Positions 56,925-64,000 of a stretch of 64,000 nt of DNA are shown piece by piece. Every line of letters starts with the position of its first letter. The stretch's first letter is position 1. Source of the DNA: Ceratothoa steindachneri (Eukaryota > Arthropoda > Malacostraca > Isopoda > Cymothoidae); the NCBI GenBank assembly GCA_963969495.1, contig OZ018321.1, positions 139,152,685-139,216,684 of the forward strand, read 5' to 3'. The translations under genes were made by a program, and so were the position numbers. The notes beneath the pieces were generated by a model. That model was not told the origin of the DNA. It searched no databases and worked only from the letters and a program-made list of their open reading frames with translations.

Positions 56925-58790
56925 TTGCTAGAGCTCGCAACTAACTCTTATGGGTAAAGCCTCGCACTGATTGAAATCAGAGCTCCCCGCCCCAAACACG
57001 TCACTATTTCCTCTAAAGCGACTAGAGTGCGCGCTTCCATCGAGTCATTAGACTTCCATGAGGTAAACCGTGCGACAGTGGTCTTTGGACCGTCTTCGGA
57101 GTTTTCTAAGGCTGTCCCCTTAAAGCAGTACAACATCAAGGGGTCCTCTGCTCCCACGCTGCCTTCCAAGGTTGGACGGAGTAACTTTGAGTCACGGGAC
57201 CCTCCAAAGTCGAGGGATCTGTGGCTTGGAAGCCTCCTCCTCCTTAAATTTTTTCAAGGCGAAGAAAGGAAAAGAGAGGCATGTTATACCTAACTTCCCC
57301 CAGTAAGTTCTCAAAGGCGACAACACCTTATACTGCCAGCACCTCCCAAAGTTCTGCCTCCAGGACATTGCGATGAATGTCTTACCACGAAGAGGGGCCC
57401 CGCATCTCTTCGTACGTAGGAGTTGAGTGCAATTTCCTTCAAGAAAATTGCCGTGGGCTCTGCCCAAAATGGAAGGAGCTGAGGTAGCTCGTCTCCTCCC
57501 TTCCCACGAAAACATTCTGGACGAATGCCTTCTGCCCACTTCCCGGGTGGGATTTACAACCGACATGATGTCTCCGTTCTTCTACTCCTATTGCATACTT
57601 CCTTCCAGTAGTGGCAGTGTAGCTATACAGCGATAGGAGGTATACTTTCAGCCGACCTCGATGCGGGGGCTTCTCACGGGTTGTTGCACAGTTGCAGCAC
57701 AGTTGCAGAAGCTCTTTGTCCTCTTCGGGAATTTCAGCGGTAGACACTCCTTCTGGAAGTACTACACCATCATTCCCACGGATCGGTTCTCACTAAGCAG
57801 TGGAAGAGTTGGAGATTGGCGTCCTGAATGTGGTTGAATTTATGCAACACTGCCTAAAAACAACAACATTTTAGTGTATTTATCTGTGCTTGTGCTCCGA
57901 CCCACTGCCTGGTTTTGGCTGCGAAATGGTCGATGACCTTCATGGTAGGGGCCATTTTCCCGTTCAAATATTTTCTTGGCTTTTGCCACGCTAGAAACTG
58001 CCTCGGTGGCTCTTGGAGCTGACGCGGTGGTCGCATTTAAGGAAATGACTGCCTGTGTCGATGAGTGAGTTTAGGTTGATTGATGAGGCCGTTAAGTTCT
58101 GCGGCAACTTCATTGCCTCAGGTTTAACTACAATTCCTAAATGCCTGTCCGTTTTGCACCCCTTTCACTTCCTTTGTGCTCGGCCAAGTGTGTGACTAGC
58201 CTTAGGGAGAAGCGACAGTCAATATAGGTACTCCCGGACGATTTCACCCTCGGTGAATTTTATCTAGCTCGGGCGAGGGAACAGGATATTTCGAAGCACG
58301 CCACTCCTCGACTTGGCGGACAAGTTTCTTCCCTCTACGAGAAGACCCTTCTTGCAGGAATGTAGAAGCGAGTCAAAAGAATTCGGGGCGAGTTCTAGCA
58401 GGACCCCTCTCTCCTCCAGGAGAACAGATCCGCTTTCTCCACATTCTCTAGTCAGTATGATTCTCCGCCAGCCTTTACTGCACGTCAAGAAGTTGCTGAA
58501 TGCCGTCGACTAGACGTTAGTTCTAGACGGGGAGAACCGTCAAGTTAAGTGAGTGCATTTTACTTTCGCTTAATGTGCAGACAACGCCCCCGCTCCGGAC
58601 TATGATCCTTAATGCCCCGTTTCAACACCCAAGTGAGTGAGGCATGGCCTTTTTTTTTGTTAGATTTGCTCAACATGATATGAGGTGTGTGTATCCTCCC
58701 AGACTCATGGGGAATCGCTATTGAGCTCACTTTTCGCAAACCGGGGGAGATCACTCTTAAAGTTTTCATAATATTTTTCTTCAGGGTGAT
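56925..58790 (+). mobile_element. Family A copy, ORF1 end to RT start, decayed
   Basis: 57000-57300 matches the ORF1 C-terminal tail (RASIESLD parallels RASTESLD). 57430-57480 is the NCRGL endonuclease start with changes. 57610-58070 is the endonuclease, with the LNGRH-equivalent lost. 58070-58760 is the RT N-terminal half. It lacks the RT core and everything downstream. Numerous frameshifts and stops. Confidence 0.68.
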
Positions 58791-59474
58791 GGAATCTAAA
58801 GTTTTCTCACGTCACAAATGGATTTTAAAAAAGAAAAAAATATTAAGAAAGTGAAAGGAATTGGTTATAACTATTGAGGACATTATTAGGGGAATAGGGC
58901 AGAAAGTTGGAGGGCTGTAATTGATTGTACTTAACGTCGTATTAACCAGTTTTCGTTTTATACAACCATTGATTGATGTGTTTCTGAAGAGGGTTATAGT
59001 CCAAGTTAAGCGGCCCATCACCCCCCAAATTTATGGCACTGTTTCATGACACACTCCCTGAACGCGGACCCAGTTTATTACAAATGAACTCAATATAAAT
59101 TAGCGAATTCCATGCTTTTTCCTTTTTATTAAGAAAGACTTAGGTAAAATTGGGTGGGAAGAACAAAGTGGCTTTAAAATAGGATCCTATATAGGAAAAG
59201 TCGCAATGGAGACACGGCGGTGAAATACAAGTAAAAGGCAACCCAATTTAAATGTTAATAACTCAAAAAACATAAGATATTTCAGATATGTTTGTTGCAG
59301 AAAACAGTTCTCCATTATGGATGGGGTTTTGATTAAATGTCTTAGTAATTAAGTCACTTGATCTCAAAGTACCTACCTAACAAGCAACAATAGCGTTTAT
59401 TGATATAATGGACATTAATAATAAAAATATCAGTTTATAATAATAACAGTTCCTTTATTTCTTTTTGCAAAAAT
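58791..59474. other. Anonymous AT-rich sequence
   Basis: No supported feature between the family A fragment and the Tc1 element. Confidence 0.4.
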
Positions 59475-60661
59475 ACAGCCTTGGCCAAAAGTATGCCACC
59501 CTTCAATTTTTAGTTAGACATCGGAATGCTAATAAAACGCATGCATATAGTTGTTCTATAGTATATTTTACAATATACACGTGATAAAGTTTCTAGGTGA
59601 CCTCCGTAGCTTTAATTACTATTGCAATACGCCTAGACATCGAGTCAAGATCTAATTTTCGCCCATTTTTCGTGCAGTTTCTGGTACAAATCGTCTTTAT
59701 TTTTAACTGTCGTGCTCCTAATAGCTTTACCAAAGACCTCCCAGAGGTGTTTAATGGGGTTTAAATCTGGACTTTTAGCCCAACTGGCCATTGGAATAAT
59801 GCCCTGTGTTTTAAACCATTTGAGACTATTCTTGGCTGTATGGCACCGCATATTATCCTGATGAAAGCTAATATTAGCTTTTGACATGCCTGGATGTAAT
59901 TTAGCAATTGATGGTTCTAAAACATCCGATAGCCTGTAAACATATGTAGCCAAATTCATTTTGTCTTCGCATAAAAACATCTCTCCAGGCCCTGTGGCAG
60001 ACATACAAGCCTATATCATGACGGAATCGCCTCCATGTTTTACTGTTGGAATGAGACATTCAGGTTGAAAAGCTTCGCCAACTCTTCGACGGACGAAAGT
60101 CACCCTAGGCGTGCCGAAAACCTGAGGCTGATAACATGAAATATAATCAAATGCATTATTATGTATACGTCTTATAGTTTTCAGCTTCAACTCAAATATC
60201 ATGAGCTAATATGTTAGTTCTAACCTTATACTATCTTACCTCATAGTTACTTTAATCAGACTATATGACTTTTGATCACTGCCTAGTATTCCATTTGGAA
60301 TGATTTTTTGTCCATTGAAGAGGTTTCTTCTTGTTTGTATCAGAGATCCATGGCCTCTTCCTGAATTTGCAGCCTTTAGCCTTTAAAGCCAAAGTTTATA
60401 AGCCTCCTTCTTACAGTTCTAGTCGATATGTGTGTGGTATTCGCCTCAATGAAGTCGGCCCAGAGCTCTAAAGATGTTTTCTTCCTATTTTTAAAAGAGT
60501 GCCAGATGAGATATGTGTCTTCACGAGGAGATATGACCATTTTTCTGCCAGTTCTTGGCTTTGACTAGATACCTTTAGTCTCACTGGAGCGCTCAAGAGT
60601 CGTTTGGATTGCTTACTGAGAACACATCATCTCCTGAGGTATTTGTCTTTGTGACATTTCC
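59475..60661 (-). mobile_element. Tc1/mariner transposon, right end truncated
   Basis: The plus-strand left end TACAGCCTTGGCCAAAAGTA at 59475 is a typical Tc1-like terminal sequence next to TA. The transposase lies on the minus strand. No inverted partner of this end is found on the right, where the family A copy 3 5' UTR begins at about 60662. The transposase start and right TIR are therefore missing. Remaining length is 1.19 kb. Confidence 0.8.
59645..60661 (-). pseudogene. Tc1-like transposase, broken
   Basis: DDE transposase that cuts and pastes at TA sites. On the minus strand, a helix-turn-helix region with MSQRQI, SKPRTGRK and TRTVRRRL lies at 60660-60390. It is followed by VFGTPRVTFVRRRVGEAF, VKHGGDSVM near 60115-60015, HQDNMRCHTAKNSLKWF (second catalytic Asp) near 59865-59815 and SPDLNPIKHLWE (catalytic Glu) near 59775-59740. 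Stops occur at about 60610, 60570, 60385, 60350 and 60008 and nearby. The N-terminal start is missing. Family length is usually about 340 residues, and about 335 codons of space remain here. Confidence 0.85.
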
Positions 60662-61185
60662 ACCCTGTAAGGGGCGCGACGATTTGCCACCCTGGCCACC
60701 GTGCTGACGGGATTCAGCACCCCGTCCTACCCCAGCTTAGCCTCTTCTCCTTCTTTCAGACTGCCTATATTTCTCCCTTAGTCGCTTTTCATACAACCTC
60801 TCCCACAACTTTCTCTGGTCGGCCTCTAATTTCACAGGGTAGATGCTGACCTTCTCAGCCAACCATCCCGGATCGGGGCTGAGAGGGAAGGGGACAAGGT
60901 TCCCTAACCCCTGAGCTCCGGTTTGGGATGCATTTTATTTAAAAACCTGCTTCATCCCCAGCCATACCTTCCTCAAATCCCTTTTCCTTTCCTCTTCACA
61001 CTCTATCAACTTTACGCCGTGTCCAAAGTGGAGCCGCCATGCAAATGGACTGCCCAGCCACTAGGCGGGAGGAGTGGTCCTGAATAGCGGCACCTGGCTC
61101 TGCCAGGCCTGTACACATCCCTTGCAGGGCAGGCTACTGCGAGAGGTGATGTGCTATTGCATCCCGTAAAAAATTTAGGGTCACC

Positions 61186-63165
61186 ATGCTCAATGATGAG
61201 AAAAATAAAAATTTACCCTTAATTTCCCCTTCTACTTCGACGGAGCCGCCCTCGGGCAGCTCCAAAGGCAAAATGGAGGTCCCTCCCCCTGTGGTTGTGC
61301 AGGGGACCCTTCAAACTTCTCTAACCGGAGAGGAGGCTTACTCCTTTCCTACGATTACGGGTGTAGGGGACTCCCCCTAGCCCCCTTCTCTGGAGGTGCT
61401 TTCGGGCACCTCCCTGTTTCCAGCGGCAGTCTATCCTTTCCTTTCCAAGGGGACTGGCAAGAAAGCCAGCAGGCAGCCCATAGCCGACCGCTCCCCAATG
61501 AATTGGCTCGGTAGGGGAAACTCCTTTAGGGGGAGAGGAAAGCCAGGCCCCTTGGGTCGCTTCCCTCAAAAGACCTGCTGGCAAAAATATTGAACCTTGC
61601 CTCCCCACACCTGACTAGTAAAAATGATGCCAACGGAACCTGCGATGTCAAACCAGCCTCAGACGGTAGGGCTTTCCCGAACCCGAATCCGCTTCTATGC
61701 AAGGTCCTCAAACGACTAAGGTTTCTGAGGCAGTACACGAAGGGAAGGGATCTCCTCCGACCGGTGCCCCTACGACTGCCAGGACATTCTCCATTTCGGA
61801 GAAGGACCTGGCTGAGGCTGATCCATCTGGCTTGGGGGCTCCTGCCGGCGGAGGGGAGAAGCGGTTTCATTCCCCGACCTCCTCTCCTAAAAAGAAAAAA
61901 TAAGAAAAAGACTAAAAAGACTCGGGGCTCCTCTCCATCTGCGCGGGCTGCGGGGACGGATGGGTCTGCTGCCACTTTGGTAAGCCACCAAGCCAAGATC
62001 GGCACATCCGGCCCCTCTTCTCCCCCGGACTAGAAGCCCCCAACTATAAATAAAACGAAAAGAGCGCATGGCGGACTACGGTGAGTGTGACGCTGCACTT
62101 TACCATGAACTTTGTGAAAGGAGTAGTTTATTCGAGGGAAATCGTTGACTACTCCACAGAGGGCATTACCTTAGAGCTGGCCAACCATGGTGCGGTCAAG
62201 GTCGAACGTGTGATGATAAAACAGGGAGGGGCCTCGAGACCCACCCTACACTCTTCTTCACGTTCAACTGTAACAAGCTCCCTGAGTCGGTGCGTGCCGG
62301 TTGGTACCGCTACCGCGTGAAGGCATTCGTGCCACTGCCGCGGCGGTGCTATTAATGTCACCGTTTTGGCCATACGAATCGCTCCTTTAGACATGCAAAG
62401 TCGGGGTCACCCGAAGTCTGTGTAAATTGCTCCAAGGCCGCACACGATAAGTCTAAATCGTGTGTGGCCAAGTGTGCCAATTGCGGAAAGCCGCACCATG
62501 CTTCTTCGAAGCAATGTGGTGCATATCTCCTTGAGAAAGAAATCCTGGCCGTTCAGGCCCAAGATCGACTCTCATTCCGCGAGGCAAAGGAATTGGTCCT
62601 GGCGCGCCCGGCTCTGCCTGGGACCTAATATGCCTCAATAGTTAGAAAGGCACCCTCTGCTCCTAGCCCATCCAGGCCAACGAGCACGGTTGTTTCCGCG
62701 CCCATTCGGAGCCCTTCTGCGGGCTCTACTCAACCCGGGCGCTCCCCTGGTAAAGCTGGCGGCAAAAAGGGTTCATACTCTGCCTCGGCTAAAACCAGGG
62801 CTCCCCCCCTCTTTCCCCAGCGTGACGTTTCCCGTAAGGCGAAACGGCCACGCGCCTCCACTGAGTCGTTAGACTCACAGGAGGCAACACCCCTGAAGAT
62901 GGTCGCTAGGCCATCTTCCGGGGTTCCTAAAGCTGTTTTTCGAAAGGAAGACAGCAACAAAGGAGCTTCGGCTCCTTCGCCCACGCCCCGAGGAGGAGCG
63001 AGTGTCTCAGGGACGGTGGTTCCTCGAAAAGAGAGCCCCCTGCCTCCGAAGCCGCAACGCCCGCCTAAGGTTTCGAGGCGGAGGGAGGAAAAGACTCGCA
63101 TGGCGAGCCCAACCTCCCCCAATAAGTCTTCGAAGGCGACAGCGCCTCCAGCGCTTTGACCGGCC
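61186..63165 (+). pseudogene. ORF1 of family A copy 3 (gag-like)
   Basis: The ATG at 61186 gives MLNDEKNKNLPLIS, then STEPPSGSS and MEVPPP. An in-frame TAG lies at 61378, after which the same frame continues to 61593. Relative to copy 1 about 230 bp of the core is missing near 62035-62080. VTLHFTMNFVKG is at 62084. The knuckle region keeps C-x2-C-SKAA-H-x5-C (about 62430-62470) and CANCGKPHHASSKQC (about 62473-62517), in frames broken near 62320 and 62400. The basic Ser/Pro tail is at 62820-63160. Confidence 0.8.
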
Positions 63166-64000
63166 AACAGCGCCCTGGGTTGTGCTCTCGGGAAGCGCAC
63201 GGCCATTCCCGTGAGGGTCTTCAATTCGAGGAGGGCCCCCGCGTCTTCTCCGAGCTAGGCCTGGAGGGCATATTCCTTCAATGGAATTGCCGTGGACTCC
63301 GGGCCAACTGGGAGGAGCTGCGGAGACTCGTCTCGTCCCGTTAGCTATTTTTTTGCAGGAGACCATGCTAGGCACGTGCTTCTTGCCTGCCCTCCCGGGG
63401 TATAAGTGTCTTGCGACCCCACTACCGCGGGATGGCCGGGCTGAGGGATGCGCGGTTTACACCCGGCATTATGTCTCAAATCTTCCTTTCTCTTTAGATA
63501 CCTCCTTTCAGGGCAGTGGCTGTGCAGCTGCACCTGGATAGGAGGTATACTATCATTTCTACGTACATTCCACCGTCAGCTGACTTCGACGCGGGGAACT
63601 TCCGCCGCGTCGTGGCACGGTTGCCGAGGCTTTATCTCTTGCTTGGAGATCTGAACGGCAGGCATCCTCTCTGGGGAGATTACTTCATAAATCCCAGGGG
63701 ACAAGTCCTTGCCGATCTGATCGAAGAGCTTGAGATGGGTGTCCTAAACGTGGATGAGTTTACGCATCCTTGTCTTAGAACCGCTTCATTTTCTTGCCTT
63801 GACCTATCTTTGTGCTCTTCGGATGCACAGCCTGATTTTGATTGGGAGGTGGTCGATGACCTCCATGGTAGTGATCACTTTCCCATTCAAATATCATTTT
63901 CAGGGCAACTGCCGCCTGAGAGACCACCTCGGTGGTGCTTGGCACGGGCGCGGTGGCCTTCATTTCAGGAAATGACTGAATTCTCTATCTCAGTCGGGGA
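63156..64000 (+). pseudogene. ORF2 start of copy 3: endonuclease
   Basis: 63156-63344 has LEGIFLQWNCRGLRANWEEL. A small deletion near 63340 shifts the frame, with LAIFLQETML following. From 63498 to the window edge the frame is open without a stop for about 167 codons. This stretch carries DRRYTIISTYIPPSADF, the catalytic LLGDLNGRHPLW (Asp at 63658) and SDHFPIQISF at 63870. Copy 1 has lost that Asp. Two upstream frameshifts still break the protein, unless sequencing errors cause them. Confidence 0.82.

Larger units (their letters stand above)
60662..64000 (+). mobile_element. Family A copy 3 (cut by the right window edge)
   Basis: Long 5' UTR from about 60662, ORF1, and the endonuclease with the start of the RT-proximal linker. 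This copy has the best-preserved endonuclease of the three, so it is probably the youngest. The rest lies beyond the window. Confidence 0.88.

Noticed and set aside
1..64000. Endogenous viral sequence
   Set aside because: All RT-bearing segments fit non-LTR or Penelope-like elements. No capsid, envelope or viral polymerase motif was seen.

Overview
The window looks like a mobile-element-dense intergenic stretch of an invertebrate nuclear genome, most plausibly an arthropod. The evidence is the AT/GT/AC dinucleotide tracts, many decayed non-LTR retrotransposons, Tc1/mariner, Penelope-like and TIR DNA transposons, and the absence of any compact operon-like coding. I found no convincing host gene, tRNA gene or rRNA. 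The species assignment is inference. Family names (A, N, N2, TIR1, TIR2) are local labels.

The dominant element, family A, is an APE-type non-LTR retrotransposon of the I/Jockey-like group. It has a CCHC gag-like ORF1 and an ORF2 with endonuclease, reverse transcriptase, RNase H and a C-terminal CxxC...H...C finger. There are three large copies in the same orientation (1-6706, about 32205-36275, about 60662 to the right edge) and more than a dozen truncated copies. Most end in a shared 3' signature of two small hairpins plus a poly(A)-like tail. Several truncated copies begin directly at the tail of another copy.

Between them lie two DNA transposons with long terminal inverted repeats. TIR1 (15321-18238) sits inside a family A 3' UTR. 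TIR2 (25897-31035) carries a transposase-like gene broken by stop codons and by a 1.46-kb solo-LTR-like insert. The two proteins are different but share one signature: D/T-rich motif followed by N-[TS]-x, then LxC-x2-H-x2-E, all inside long TIRs. This pair is the best candidate for an under-described system. A second solo LTR (37105-38210) has a clean 5-bp target duplication and splits another family A copy.

The right half holds: a 164-bp tandem duplication (36773-37100); an 18-bp minisatellite (41229-41641); a minus-strand non-LTR element N2 (43117-45350); a Penelope-like element whose RT is split by an inversion and which ends in a hammerhead-like motif (45911-47740); two long AT tracts; a 30-bp-unit minisatellite (48365-48930); a head-to-tail cluster of family N non-LTR fragments with hairpin-rich modules (50938-56870); another family A copy; a truncated minus-strand Tc1/mariner element (59475-60661); and the youngest-looking family A copy, open at the right edge.

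Nothing here works together as a pathway. The order of events is nested insertion: family A copies hit by TIR1 and by solo LTRs, TIR2 hit by a solo LTR, and Tc1 truncated where family A copy 3 begins.
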